A stretch of DNA of 64,000 nucleotides from Tessaracoccus aquimaris (GTDB lineage Bacteria; Actinomycetota; Actinomycetes; Propionibacteriales; Propionibacteriaceae): positions 1,178,001-1,242,000 of the forward strand of contig NZ_CP019606.1 in assembly GCF_001997345.1 (NCBI RefSeq), read 5' to 3'. A program made the translations under genes and the position numbers. The notes under the pieces are model-generated. The model saw nothing but the letters and a program-made list of their open reading frames with translations, was not told the origin of the DNA and did not search any database. Below, piece by piece: positions 35,392 through 44,547 of this stretch (positions are counted from its first letter, which is position 1; each line of letters begins with the position of its first letter).

Positions 35392-36140
35392 TGTCCACCT
35401 CCGTTCTCGACAAGCACGCGGGCCGGCGCTGGGCGGTGGTGACGGCTGAGGCCGGGACGATATTCATCGCTGCGGGGGCGTTCTGGCTCAGCTTCACGGC
35501 ATTGGCAGATCTCGCCGCCCGGTCCGGAATCGGCGAAGAACAAGCATGGGCTTGGCCGCTGATCGTGGACGGGATCATTGTTGTCGCTACGGTCGCCGTC
35601 GTCGCCCTGGCCGGACAGCGGTCAGCCTGGTACCCGTGGGCGCTGCTGGTCGGCGGGGCCGCCGTGTCTGTGACCGCGAACGCGATCCACGCCGTCGTCG
35701 CCGCCGACGCCGATGTCCCAGGTGTGCTGGCCGCGAGTGTGGCGGCAGTCCCGCCGGTTGTGCTGCTGGCGATCACCCATCTGACCGTCATCCTCACCCG
35801 CCCCATCCCCACCGCTGGGGAGCCGTCACCCGTTGAGGAGACGCCGGAAGTCTCAGGCACCACGACCGCGCAACGAAGCCTCGCACCACAGCCGCCGCGC
35901 ATTGGGAGCACGCTCCTGAAACGGCCCTCCGCGGCTAAGGAAGCACCGCCCCGCGCGGCTGCTGCCGCGGGCGCGGATCGGCGCGACCATGCCCGGGAGC
36001 TCCATGGCCGGGGGTGGTCTAACAAGAAGATTGCCCGCGAGCTCCAGGTACATCCCTCGACCGTAGGCCGGTGGTTCGCCAGCGCGCACCTTCCCGACGA
36101 CACCGAAGATGCCAACGTCGAGGAGGCAGAGAACTCATGA
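35391..36140 (+). CDS. DUF2637 membrane protein with C-terminal helix-turn-helix
   Basis: From ATG 35391 (overlapping the primase stop), 249 residues. Four hydrophobic segments (about residues 15-135) form a DUF2637 domain like that of Streptomyces plasmid spread proteins (SpdB type). The cytoplasmic tail ends in a helix-turn-helix, ELHGRGWSNKKIARELQVHP followed by STVGRWF. Such proteins help spread of transferred DNA between cells of a filament or chain, or anchor DNA at the membrane. The HTH suggests that the protein contacts DNA at the membrane. It couples by ATGA to the next gene. Confidence 0.72.
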   Translation: MSTSVLDKHAGRRWAVVTAEAGTIFIAAGAFWLSFTALADLAARSGIGEEQAWAWPLIVDGIIVVATVAVVALAGQRSAWYPWALLVGGAAVSVTANAIHAVVAADADVPGVLAASVAAVPPVVLLAITHLTVILTRPIPTAGEPSPVEETPEVSGTTTAQRSLAPQPPRIGSTLLKRPSAAKEAPPRAAAAAGADRRDHARELHGRGWSNKKIARELQVHPSTVGRWFASAHLPDDTEDANVEEAENS

Positions 36141-36577
36141 GCAGCCATCCCGCCCAGCCACACGAACGCCATCAACACGCGCCCGAACCGGATACGACGC
36201 CCGCCTCATCGGGGCGTGCCGATAGGACAGAAACCCCGGAGGCTGTGCAGGCCGCCAGAGTCAGCCGTCCGGGCAGCGACACATCGCCGGCAGGAGCGTC
36301 CGTCAGCCGTGTGAGGGGTGTGGAGTGGGTGCGGCCTACCGACCTGATGGCCCGGCACAGTGCCGCGTTGGCGGGTCGGGGTATCGATTTCGAGGTCGAG
36401 CTGACCCGCCGCACCCGCAACCTCCCGGCTCAGGCCGTCCGTGCGGGCAGACGCCGGATCAGCGACGCACAATCCGTCGAGGCAGAGCGGGCACGGCGTC
36501 TACCGCCGGTGTCGGACTTCGGTCGTTCGGGTGGGTCACAGTCGTGGGTGACGCGTTCGGGGATCGGGTTGGGGTGA
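36137..36577 (+). CDS. unknown element protein, 146 aa
   Basis: ATG 36137 overlaps the DUF2637 stop (ATGA). The first 55 residues are polar and probably disordered. The second half (WVRPTDLMARHSAALAGRGI, then ELTRRTRNLPAQAV) is more ordered and basic. No family is recognised. Its place within the replication and transfer operon suggests an accessory role there. Confidence 0.6.
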   Translation: MSSHPAQPHERHQHAPEPDTTPASSGRADRTETPEAVQAARVSRPGSDTSPAGASVSRVRGVEWVRPTDLMARHSAALAGRGIDFEVELTRRTRNLPAQAVRAGRRRISDAQSVEAERARRLPPVSDFGRSGGSQSWVTRSGIGLG

Positions 36578-36667
36578 GCTGACGATGCGCGCCCCCAGCA
36601 CCGACACGTCGCCGATGACGTCTGCTGGAGGCGCGTGCGCACCTGTGTGTCAGGAGGTGCCCTGACC

Positions 36668-37558
36668 ATGACCGAGAACACGCACACGACCACCGAGCGC
36701 CCGACCGAGAGCGTCGAGGACTTCACAACCGGCGAAGGCCTGCGGGTCCTGCTGCGCCGGCTCCACGCCTCAGGGCCGGGCGGATGGCGACGCGACCCAT
36801 TGGCTGCTGAGCTGATGGTGTTCGTAGCCGAGAAGTACGCGCCCTTGGCGCGCAAGCACGGGTTGGACCCGTGGGAGGCCGCGTCCGCAGCGTTCGATGT
36901 GATGCGCACCCGGGCCGCCCGGACCGCGATCGATCCGTGGGCGGTGGTCACTCATGCGGTGCGGATCACCTGCATCTTTGAGGAACGTGCCCAAGGCTTG
37001 CTGTGCTCGGTGCATCAGGCACGACGCCCGCATGTGTCGGCGTTCCATGACCCGGAACGGTTCAGCGACCGCGACAATCCCCTGATCGACTACGACCCCG
37101 CGTTCCACGTCACCGATCCAACGCCAACCGTCGACGGCAAGAGCCAGGATGAGGACGAGCCCTTGGCGGGGGCGTCCACCTCGGCGTCGGCGGCGGTAGA
37201 GGATGCCATCGCGTTCTTCACCCTGCTGGACTGGCCGCCGTCGACCGCGCGAGCCGGGATCGAACACCTCTGCGGGGCACTGACCAGGGCTGGCACCCGC
37301 CAGGCCACCTACGAGGCGCTGCGACGCGACAAGCACGCCCGCGCCCAGCTCGACATCCCTCGCACCTCTTGGACTGCCCTCTTGAAAGCGGTGCTGGGCA
37401 ATCCCCACCCGGCCTATGCCGCGACCGCTGCCGGGCGGGGCGTGCTGCTACGGCTGCTGATTGGCGAGCCCGTCACGGTGCTGCTGCGTGATGACGACCT
37501 CGTCCTCGCTGTCTCTCTCGCCGCACCTCGCGAACCTGGCGGGGGTGGGTCGCGGTGA
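36668..37558 (+). CDS. unknown conserved element protein, 296 aa
   Basis: ATG 36668 has an excellent AGGAGGTG site before it; upstream in-frame starts are less well placed. The protein begins MTENTHTTTERPTESV. It contains an ordered N-terminal part with LAAELMVFVAEKYAPLARKH and DPWEAASAAFDVMRTRAART, and a second helical region after an acidic linker. It has no catalytic motif or membrane segment. Proteins of this type are found in the same place in actinobacterial conjugative elements, but their function is not known to me. The 3' end overlaps the ParB-like gene (GTGA). Confidence 0.6.
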   Translation: MTENTHTTTERPTESVEDFTTGEGLRVLLRRLHASGPGGWRRDPLAAELMVFVAEKYAPLARKHGLDPWEAASAAFDVMRTRAARTAIDPWAVVTHAVRITCIFEERAQGLLCSVHQARRPHVSAFHDPERFSDRDNPLIDYDPAFHVTDPTPTVDGKSQDEDEPLAGASTSASAAVEDAIAFFTLLDWPPSTARAGIEHLCGALTRAGTRQATYEALRRDKHARAQLDIPRTSWTALLKAVLGNPHPAYAATAAGRGVLLRLLIGEPVTVLLRDDDLVLAVSLAAPREPGGGGSR

Positions 37559-38568
37559 GCGCGCCATCGGGGTTCATCGAGCTGGAGCGGACGGTCGCCT
37601 CGATTCGGGTCGGACGCCGGCATCGCACCGAGCTGGGCGACATCGATGAACTCGCTGCGTCTATTGAGCGCGACGGGCTCCTGCAACCCATCACGATCAC
37701 CCCCGACGGGGTGCTGGTGTGCGGTGCACGTCGGCTGGCGGCGATCACACGTCTCGGCTGGAAGAAAGTCAACGTGTGGGTCCGCTCCGGGATCTCCGAC
37801 CGCCTCGGACATCTCCTGGCCGAGCAGGACGACAACGCGCTGCACAAGCCACTGACACAGACCGAGGCCGCCGCCCTCTACCGGGAACTGAAAACGCTTA
37901 TGGCCGAAGACGCCGAACGGCGACAAGCAGCAACCATGTTCAGCAGCGACCACCAGCCGGGAGCTGACGGTGGTGGAAAATTTCCACCACCGTCACCCGG
38001 CCCTCGCGGCAAGACCCGCGAGCAGGCCGCGGCGATGATTCCGGGCGGCGCCTCCTACAAGACCCTCGACAAGATCGGCTACCTGGAGCACATCGCCGCC
38101 GACCCTGCCCAACCGACCGAACTCCGCGCGCACGTCACCGCTGAGTTGGCACGCATCGATGCAGGCGCGCCGGTCCATCCCATTTACGAATCCATCCGCG
38201 CCACCGCGACCACCGCTCAAGATCAGCGTGAGACTGACCTGCACCAGATCGCCTCCGACGCGCTGTCCCGAGCCAAGAACAGCAAGACGAAGAAACGCAC
38301 ACCCCGCCCCATCCCGTCCTCCGACGGAGGTGGCGAGCCGATGCAGTATCCGGTGCGAGCGTTCGTGCTCACCTGGGGCGAACTGGCCGACTGGTGGACC
38401 CACTACGACGTCGATCAGCTCGCCGCCGAACTCAGCGACGAACAGATCGAGTCCTTCTTGAGCACGGTCGCCGGGACTGGCCGGTTCGCGGACGAGCTGC
38501 GTGCTGCCCACGACCGACAGACCGGCAGTGACCTCGCGCCCGTCCGCGGTCACCTTCGCGCCCTCTGA
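37555..38568 (+). CDS. ParB-like N-terminal-domain protein
   Basis: From GTG 37555 (4-base overlap with the preceding stop), 337 residues. The ParB/sulfiredoxin-type domain is at the N-terminus: IDELAASIERDGLLQPITIT and VLVCGARRLAAITRLGW, with LTQTEAAALYRELKTLM following as a helix-turn-helix-like part. The CTPase signature G-E-R-R of true ParB reads GARR here. No ParA is nearby. It may stabilise the circular form, or regulate or prime element replication. The C-terminal half is specific to this group and unassigned. Confidence 0.7.
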   Translation: MSAPSGFIELERTVASIRVGRRHRTELGDIDELAASIERDGLLQPITITPDGVLVCGARRLAAITRLGWKKVNVWVRSGISDRLGHLLAEQDDNALHKPLTQTEAAALYRELKTLMAEDAERRQAATMFSSDHQPGADGGGKFPPPSPGPRGKTREQAAAMIPGGASYKTLDKIGYLEHIAADPAQPTELRAHVTAELARIDAGAPVHPIYESIRATATTAQDQRETDLHQIASDALSRAKNSKTKKRTPRPIPSSDGGGEPMQYPVRAFVLTWGELADWWTHYDVDQLAAELSDEQIESFLSTVAGTGRFADELRAAHDRQTGSDLAPVRGHLRAL

Positions 38569-38621
38569 CTACTCCGCGCCTTCCTTCGCGCCGATGGGTT
38601 CCGGTTGTGCACCTACGGGGC

Positions 38622-39314
38622 ATGAAGACACCCGACCTCACTGACCCCCGTATCCGTCGCCGGTGGATCGCCGTGCTCGCCGCCGTCGCGGCGGTTCTCG
38701 TGCTGGCCGGTGTCGGCGTCTACGGCCTCATCACTGGACCACCCACGCCAGCCGGCACCGACAGCGGCGCGGCCGGTCCTGGGCCGGTCGCCACGACACC
38801 TACCGTCCCGGCGCCGACTGCGACACCGCGCCTGCCCGTCGTAGCCGGGTCGGATGATCCGGAGACCTTCGCCCGCAACGTTGCGGCCGCCCTCTTCGCC
38901 TGGGACACCGCGTCCGGGTTCATGCCCCTGGACTACACCTCAGTACTTCTTGCTGTCGGCGACCCCACTGGCGCCGAGCAAGCCGGGCTTGCCTCCGACA
39001 TCACCACCTACCTGCCCACCCGGGAGGCATGGGTTGAGCTGCGCCAGTACGCCACGACCCAGCACCTCACCATCGACACCCTGTTCGTCCCCGATGCCTG
39101 GGACACCGCCATCGGCCAAGCCCAGCCGGGCCAGTTCGCTGCGGGAACGACCGCCTTCACATTCGAGGGCACCCGCCACCGCACCGGCCTCTGGAACAAC
39201 CAACCGGTCACCTCCGAACACCCGGTCACGTTCACGGTGTTCATCGTCTGCGGCCCGACCTACGACACCTGCCATCTGCTGCGGCTGTCCCAGCTCGACA
39301 ACCCCCTCCGATAA
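38622..39314 (+). CDS. VirB8/TcpC-like transfer protein with one membrane anchor
   Basis: From ATG 38622, 230 residues. A short basic N-terminus (RIRRRWIAV) and one membrane segment (about residues 15-38) are followed by a Pro/Thr-rich linker and an extracytoplasmic domain of about 160 residues (DPETFARNVAAALFAWDTAS). Size, topology and position at the head of the secretion genes fit the VirB8/TcpC class, which assembles the channel in Gram-positive conjugation systems. The fold is inferred, not recognised by motif. Confidence 0.55.
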   Translation: MKTPDLTDPRIRRRWIAVLAAVAAVLVLAGVGVYGLITGPPTPAGTDSGAAGPGPVATTPTVPAPTATPRLPVVAGSDDPETFARNVAAALFAWDTASGFMPLDYTSVLLAVGDPTGAEQAGLASDITTYLPTREAWVELRQYATTQHLTIDTLFVPDAWDTAIGQAQPGQFAAGTTAFTFEGTRHRTGLWNNQPVTSEHPVTFTVFIVCGPTYDTCHLLRLSQLDNPLR

Positions 39315-39332
39315 GGCCGGGGTGAATCACTC

Positions 39333-40961
39333 GTGAAGAAGCTCGCCGCTGCCGCGCTCGCCCTGGTTCTACTCGGCCCGTCGTTCGCTCTGGTCGGGAT
39401 CGGGGTGCTGATGAACCCTGCCTCCACGGCCGCGTGCACCGTCACCGGGAACGGCATCACGATCGGCGATGTCCCCGAGTCGTTGACCGTGACCACCGCG
39501 AACGGCGAGACATTCACCCTCAACAACCGGCAGCTCACCCACGCCGCGACAATCATCGAGACCGGCTCGGGCATCGACGGGGTTACCCGGGACGGGCTCC
39601 AGATCGCGCTGATGGCAGCCCTCACCGAATCCACCCTGCGCATGCTCGCCAACACGGGCACCTACCCCGAATCCGGGAACTACCCCAACGACGGTGACGG
39701 CTCCGACCACGACTCGCTGGGTCTGTTCCAGATGCGACCTCAGTCCGGGTGGGGCACGGTCGCCGACCTCATGGACCCCGTCTATCAGGCGCGGGCGTTC
39801 TTCGGAGGACCAGACGGGCCGAACTACCCCAGTCCCCGAGGGCTGCTAGATATCCCCGGCTGGGAATCGATGGACAAGGGCGAAGCCGCCCAGGCCGTCG
39901 AGGTATCTGCCTATCCCGACCGGTACCGCAACTACGAGCCCGTCGCCGAGACCATCCTGACCACCCTCACCACCACGACCACTGCGGGCACTTCGACCGG
40001 CGGCACAGTTGCGCCGATAGTGATGACCGCGGCGGAGTCGTCGCGGGTGGTGTTCCCGCTGCCGGAGGGCACCTGGGTTCCCTCCTCGGACTACGGGCCC
40101 CGGGTCCACCCAATCACCGGGGAGAACTCGTTCCACACCGGCACCGACTTCGCCGCCCCCGACGGCACCCCCATCCTCGCCGCAGCAGACGGCACCGTGA
40201 CCGTCGCGGAATTCTCCGGCGGCTACGGCGGACTTGTCGTCATCGAACATCACATCGACGGAGCAGTCGTCGCGACGGCGTATGCGCACATGTGGGAGAC
40301 CGGCATCCGCGTCACCGCCGGCGACACCGTGACCGCCGGACAGCACATCGGCGACGTTGGCTCCTCCGGCAACTCCACCGGACCACACCTGCACTTCGAG
40401 GTCCGCAACGGCGGCACCAACGGCCAGCACACCGACCCCGCCTCCTGGCTCAACGCCCACAACGCCGCCGACCTGCCCGAGCCTGCCACCGGCACACCCG
40501 GCGGCTGCAACCCCAGGCCGGGGACACCGGGCGGGGAGCCGGAGCCGGTGGATGGCGACCCAGACCGAATGGTCGACGACCCCACCAGCGGTGGGCAGAT
40601 CACCGCCCGCCTCCTGAACCTCCACACCCAGGCCACCGCAGCGTTCCCGGAGACCTCGTGGTCCTGCTACTGGCCACGTCCCGGCACTGTCTCCGAACAC
40701 CCCCTGGGGCGGGCATGCGATCTCACGTTCGGCAACGCCATCGGCCAACGCCCGACTCCCCCGCAGCTCGAGGCCGGATGGCGGGTCACCAACTGGATGA
40801 AGGACCACGCCGAAACCCTCGGCGTCGATTATCTGATCTGGCAGGACAAGATCTGGTCCTTGGCCCGAGACGTCGAAGGGTGGCGCGACTACGCGCACGG
40901 CACCGATATCACCACCCGGCACATCGACCACCTCCACGTTACCGTGCGAACCGGAAGCTGA
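39333..40961 (+). CDS. cell-wall hydrolase of the transfer apparatus (transglycosylase-like plus M23 peptidase)
   Basis: This 542-residue protein starts at GTG 39333 with a signal or anchor segment (AAAALALVLLGPSFALVG). Residues about 65-190 resemble a lysozyme-like transglycosylase domain (ALMAALTESTL and DSLGLFQMRPQSGWG). Residues about 245-370 are an M23 metallopeptidase with zinc ligands in FHTGTDFA and HLHFEV. The C-terminal part (SWSCYWPRPGTVSEHPLGRA onward, ending HIDHLHVTV) is an ARB-07466-like domain also seen in such proteins. It opens peptidoglycan for the secretion channel (VirB1/Orf14 role). It lies between the VirB8-like gene and the small channel proteins. Confidence 0.8.
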   Translation: MKKLAAAALALVLLGPSFALVGIGVLMNPASTAACTVTGNGITIGDVPESLTVTTANGETFTLNNRQLTHAATIIETGSGIDGVTRDGLQIALMAALTESTLRMLANTGTYPESGNYPNDGDGSDHDSLGLFQMRPQSGWGTVADLMDPVYQARAFFGGPDGPNYPSPRGLLDIPGWESMDKGEAAQAVEVSAYPDRYRNYEPVAETILTTLTTTTTAGTSTGGTVAPIVMTAAESSRVVFPLPEGTWVPSSDYGPRVHPITGENSFHTGTDFAAPDGTPILAAADGTVTVAEFSGGYGGLVVIEHHIDGAVVATAYAHMWETGIRVTAGDTVTAGQHIGDVGSSGNSTGPHLHFEVRNGGTNGQHTDPASWLNAHNAADLPEPATGTPGGCNPRPGTPGGEPEPVDGDPDRMVDDPTSGGQITARLLNLHTQATAAFPETSWSCYWPRPGTVSEHPLGRACDLTFGNAIGQRPTPPQLEAGWRVTNWMKDHAETLGVDYLIWQDKIWSLARDVEGWRDYAHGTDITTRHIDHLHVTVRTGS

Positions 40962-40966
40962 CGGCC

Positions 40967-41233
40967 ATGGACGTGTTCCCCGACTTCGAGGGCCTGAGCG
41001 GCATCGGCGACCTGCGCGAAGTGGTCGGCGCGCTCCTGACGTTCGTGCTCATCACCGCCGTGCTGATGCTGATCGTCTCCGCCATCATCTGGGCCATCGC
41101 TACCGCCAACGGCAACCACACCGCCGCGTCCAAGGCACGCATCGGCGCGTGGACCGCCCTCGGGACCACAGTCGTGGCCGGCGGCGGGGTCGCGTGGATG
41201 AACTGGCTCATCACCCTCGGCCAGCAGCTCTGA
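40967..41233 (+). CDS. small two-segment membrane protein, 88 aa (DUF6112-like)
   Basis: ATG 40967 starts MDVFPDFEGLSGIGDLREVV, followed by a long hydrophobic segment (about 20-45) and a second (62-82). It is a paralogue of the next gene: both have GIG/GIA followed by LR, a helix, a polar loop, a helix, and end GQQ. The pair has the size and shape of the small pilin/VirB2- or TrbC-like components of actinobacterial transfer systems. The role is inferred from position. Confidence 0.68.
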   Translation: MDVFPDFEGLSGIGDLREVVGALLTFVLITAVLMLIVSAIIWAIATANGNHTAASKARIGAWTALGTTVVAGGGVAWMNWLITLGQQL

Positions 41234-41361
41234 CGACGCCCTGCCGCCCCGTCCCGGACCTGTCGTGTTCGCAGCGTCGCGGGTTGGGCCGCGCACCTGC
41301 CCGACGAACCCATCCATGTTCTTCGCCCTATGGGCGGTGAACGTTCGTCAGGAGGCCCACC

Positions 41362-41673
41362 GTGTTCGATCTCATCACCGCCCTGCCCGTGCTCATGCCC
41401 ATGGACATCAACATCGATCCCAACAGCGACGGCCTGCCCGGTATCGCACAACTCCGCACCATCGTCGGCGCCGTCATGACCGTCGGACTGATCCTGTCCG
41501 TGCTGGCGCTGATCATCTCGGCGATCGTGTGGGGCTTCGGCGCGAACTCCTCCAACCCGCATCTCGCCGGCCGCGGAAAGGTCGGCGTCCTCGTCTCCTG
41601 CGGTGCGGCAGTGATCTGCGGAGCGTCGGTGACGCTGATCAACTTCTTCTGGAACGTCGGCCAGCAGGTCTGA
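41362..41673 (+). CDS. small two-segment membrane protein, 103 aa (DUF6112-like)
   Basis: GTG 41362 follows AGGAGG at 41350-41355 with good spacing. The protein has hydrophobic segments at about 36-60 and 75-95 and ends VGQQV, like the 88-aa protein before it. Tandem copies of this protein in front of a VirB6-like gene recur in actinobacterial elements, and they are likely VirB2-like subunits. No signal peptidase site is obvious. Confidence 0.7.
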   Translation: MFDLITALPVLMPMDINIDPNSDGLPGIAQLRTIVGAVMTVGLILSVLALIISAIVWGFGANSSNPHLAGRGKVGVLVSCGAAVICGASVTLINFFWNVGQQV

Positions 41674-41716
41674 CCCACCCACCCGACTCGACCCCTAAGT
41701 GTGAGGAGTGATTGCG

Positions 41717-43072
41717 GTGGGTGTGTGCGATGTCCCCATCATCTCGTCCGTCTGCGACACAGCCGGCGAAGCCGCCGCGTCCCTGGTGGCGGCACCGTTC
41801 GACTGGCTCGCCTCCGCGATGGGCGCCGCCGCGGGCTGGCTGTTCGAGGCCGTCTGGACCGTGTTCGACACCACCACCCTGGTCGACGTCACCCGGCCGG
41901 AGTATGTGGCGGTCTACAACATCTTGTTCGGCATCGCCGTGTTCGTGATGCTGATCTTCTTCTGCCTCCAACTCATCACCGGCCTCATCCGCCGTGACCC
42001 GACCGCCCTGTCCCGGGCAGCACTCGGCCTAGCAAAATCCGTCCTCGGATCGTTCGTCGTCATCACCCTGACCGCGTTGCTCCTGGAGATCGTCGATCAG
42101 CTCTGCATCGGCATCGTCCAAGCCGCTGGCGAAACCACCGAATCGATGGGTGACAAGATCACGCTGCTGGCCGCAGGCCTGGTCGGGATCAACATCGCCG
42201 CCCCCGGGGTCGGGGCGATCATCACGATCTTCCTCGCTGGCCTCGCCATCGCCGCCGCCGCCATCGTGTGGTTGAGCTTGCTGGTCCGCAAGGCCCTCCT
42301 GCTAGTCGCGATCGTTCTCGCGCCGCTGGCGTTTTCCGGTGCGTCATGGGATGCCACGAAGGGATGGATCAGCAAATGGGCGATGTTCGTCATCGCCCTG
42401 ATCGTCTCCAAGCTCGTCCTGGTCGTGATGTTCCTCGTCGCCATCACCCAAGTCTCCGCGCCGATCGACGGGGATCTGTCCTCCGTCGCCGATCCGATCG
42501 CCGGGATCGTGCTGATGGCCATGGCCGCATTCGCCCCCTACCTGACGTACAAGTTCCTGTCCTTTGTGGGCTTCGACATGTACCACGCGATCGGGTCCGA
42601 GCAGGACGCGAAGAACGCCCTCAACCGGCCCATCCCCACACCATCGAAGCCGCAGGGCGGCGAGCCAAAGAAGGTCCTCGACGGCGGCAACAACTCCGGA
42701 GGCGGCGGGGGTGGGAAGACCCCGCCGCCACCGACAAACACGGCGCCCCAGGGCCCTGGTGGCGTTGCCGGAGCCGGAGGAGGGAAGGCCGCCGCCGCGG
42801 GCGGCAGCTCCGCAGGGGCAGGGGCCGCGGCAGCAGGCCCGGTCGCAGCGGCAGTAATCGCAGCAAAGGTCGCCAAAGACGCCGCTACCGCTGGGCCCAA
42901 AGCCGGCGCCGCGCTCGGCGGGCACGGCGAGACCGCCGCAGACTCCGCCTCCCAGGCAGGCAGCACACCCCCGCCGTCACAGACACCGCCGCCGTCCACC
43001 CCGGCGCCCAAGACACCGACTGCACCAAAACAGACCCCACCTCCGGCTCCGAAGCCGACCGGGAAGGAGTGA
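41717..43072 (+). CDS. VirB6/TrbL-like channel protein
   Basis: GTG 41717 is preferred: GAGGAG (41703-41708) lies 8 bases upstream, whereas GTG 41708 overlaps it. The 451-residue product has about seven hydrophobic segments in its first 300 residues, and then a low-complexity cytoplasmic tail of Gly, Ala and Pro (runs of GGGGGG, PPPP). This is the topology of VirB6/TrbL inner-membrane channel proteins. It is followed 5 bp later by the SCO6880-type gene. Confidence 0.78.
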   Translation: MGVCDVPIISSVCDTAGEAAASLVAAPFDWLASAMGAAAGWLFEAVWTVFDTTTLVDVTRPEYVAVYNILFGIAVFVMLIFFCLQLITGLIRRDPTALSRAALGLAKSVLGSFVVITLTALLLEIVDQLCIGIVQAAGETTESMGDKITLLAAGLVGINIAAPGVGAIITIFLAGLAIAAAAIVWLSLLVRKALLLVAIVLAPLAFSGASWDATKGWISKWAMFVIALIVSKLVLVVMFLVAITQVSAPIDGDLSSVADPIAGIVLMAMAAFAPYLTYKFLSFVGFDMYHAIGSEQDAKNALNRPIPTPSKPQGGEPKKVLDGGNNSGGGGGGKTPPPPTNTAPQGPGGVAGAGGGKAAAAGGSSAGAGAAAAGPVAAAVIAAKVAKDAATAGPKAGAALGGHGETAADSASQAGSTPPPSQTPPPSTPAPKTPTAPKQTPPPAPKPTGKE

Positions 43073-43077
43073 GAACC

Positions 43078-44544
43078 ATGACGACCAAGAACGAGCGCGC
43101 CATGTCGTCGGAACTGGTGCCAGTGAAGTTCTCCCGCCTCACCCGCCGGGGAGTGCTGCTGGGCCTGTCTCTGACCCAGCTCATCACCTTGGCCACCGGC
43201 ATCCTGAGCATCGTCGGCGCGCTATACGCCGGCGGCGGCATCCTGCTCGCCTACACCGCACCCGTCTGGGTACTCGCCGCCGCCCTGACCTGGACACCCA
43301 TCGCCGGACGCCCAGCCATCGAATGGTTACCCGTCGCGTCCTGGTGGCTCTGGCGTTCCACCGGCGGGCAACTTCTCTACCGCAGGCGGGTCGTCACCCC
43401 ACGCCCCGTCGGCACCCTCGCCCTGCCCGGCGACACGGCGCGACTCCGCGAATACACCGACCCCGACACGAACGCTGGGATGATCCACGACCCCCACCAG
43501 CAGACCCTGACTGTTGTGTGCGAGATCAGCCATCCCGCGTTCGTGCTCCTCGATCCGGGCGAGCAGGAGCGTCGCGTCACCTCCTGGGGCCGCGTGCTGG
43601 CCACCGTGTGCCGATCCGGCCGAATCGCCACTCTCCAAGTGTTGGAGCGCACCCTGCCGGACTCCGGCACCGGGCTGGCCGAATGGTGGGCCTCCCACGG
43701 GATCTCCGACGACTCCTGGGCGGCGACCACCTACGCCGAACTCATTGACCGCGCCGGGCCCGCCGGAGAACGACACGCCACCACCCTGTCTCTCTCGCTG
43801 GACATGAAAGCCGCCGCTCGGCAGATCAGGACCGCCGGCGGCGGCATCCGCGGCGGCGCAGCCGTACTCCGCCAGGAGATGTCCACCCTCGTTGCAGCTC
43901 TGCGCTCCGCCGACCTCACACCCTCCGGATGGCTCACCGCTGGAAAGATCGCCGTCATCCTCCGCGGTGCCTACGACCCGGCGATCGCCGCCACCCTCGA
44001 ACGTCACGGCGAGCTGGGACAGAACCTCGCTACCGCCGGCCCGGTCGCAGTCAACGAGTCCTGGACACGGCTGCGCACCGACTCCGCCCACCACACGACA
44101 CTGTGGATCAGTGAGTGGCCCCGCTCGATGGTCTATCCCGGATTCCTGTCGCCGGTACTGCTGTCCACCGGCGTCCAACGCAGCTTCTCGCTGATCTGCA
44201 CTCCGATGCGCTCGGACCAAGCCGCCCGAGACATCCGCAAGAAGAAGGTCGAGCACATCAGCGACGCCACTCAGAGGGCGAAGATTGGCCAGATCGAGGA
44301 CGCCGCCCTCACTGCCGAGTACCAAGACGTTCTCCAGCAGGAAGCCGACCTCACCGCAGGCCACGGGGTACTGCGCTACACCGGTCTCATCAGCGTCTCT
44401 GCCCCTACCGTCGACGAGCTGGAAGCGGCGGTAGCGGCTATTGAACAGGCAGCGATCCAAGCCTCTTGCGAGACCAGACCCCTCGTTGGTCAGCAGGCGG
44501 CGGCCTTTACGGCCGCCGCGTTGCCTCTGTGCCGGTCTGTCTGA
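43078..44544 (+). CDS. SCO6880-type transfer protein (VirB3-VirB4 N-terminal part)
   Basis: ATG 43078 gives 488 residues. The first 80 contain a PrgI/VirB3-like pair of membrane segments (LITLATGILSIVGALYAGG, then VWVLAAALTW). The remaining 400 residues resemble the N-terminal, non-ATPase half of VirB4 (for example PVAVNESWTRLRTDSAHH and AARDIRKKKVEHISDATQR). The ATPase half is a separate gene at 46519, so the VirB4 function is divided, as is usual in actinobacterial systems. In this element a CHAT gene and a hypothetical gene are placed between the two halves. Confidence 0.8.
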   Translation: MTTKNERAMSSELVPVKFSRLTRRGVLLGLSLTQLITLATGILSIVGALYAGGGILLAYTAPVWVLAAALTWTPIAGRPAIEWLPVASWWLWRSTGGQLLYRRRVVTPRPVGTLALPGDTARLREYTDPDTNAGMIHDPHQQTLTVVCEISHPAFVLLDPGEQERRVTSWGRVLATVCRSGRIATLQVLERTLPDSGTGLAEWWASHGISDDSWAATTYAELIDRAGPAGERHATTLSLSLDMKAAARQIRTAGGGIRGGAAVLRQEMSTLVAALRSADLTPSGWLTAGKIAVILRGAYDPAIAATLERHGELGQNLATAGPVAVNESWTRLRTDSAHHTTLWISEWPRSMVYPGFLSPVLLSTGVQRSFSLICTPMRSDQAARDIRKKKVEHISDATQRAKIGQIEDAALTAEYQDVLQQEADLTAGHGVLRYTGLISVSAPTVDELEAAVAAIEQAAIQASCETRPLVGQQAAAFTAAALPLCRSV

Positions 44545-44547
44545 GGT

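Noticed and set aside
36584..36664. A 26-codon frame (starts MRAPSTDTSP) between two element genes.
   Set aside because: No ribosome-binding site or protein-like composition; the strong AGGAGGTG in its end serves the gene at 36668.
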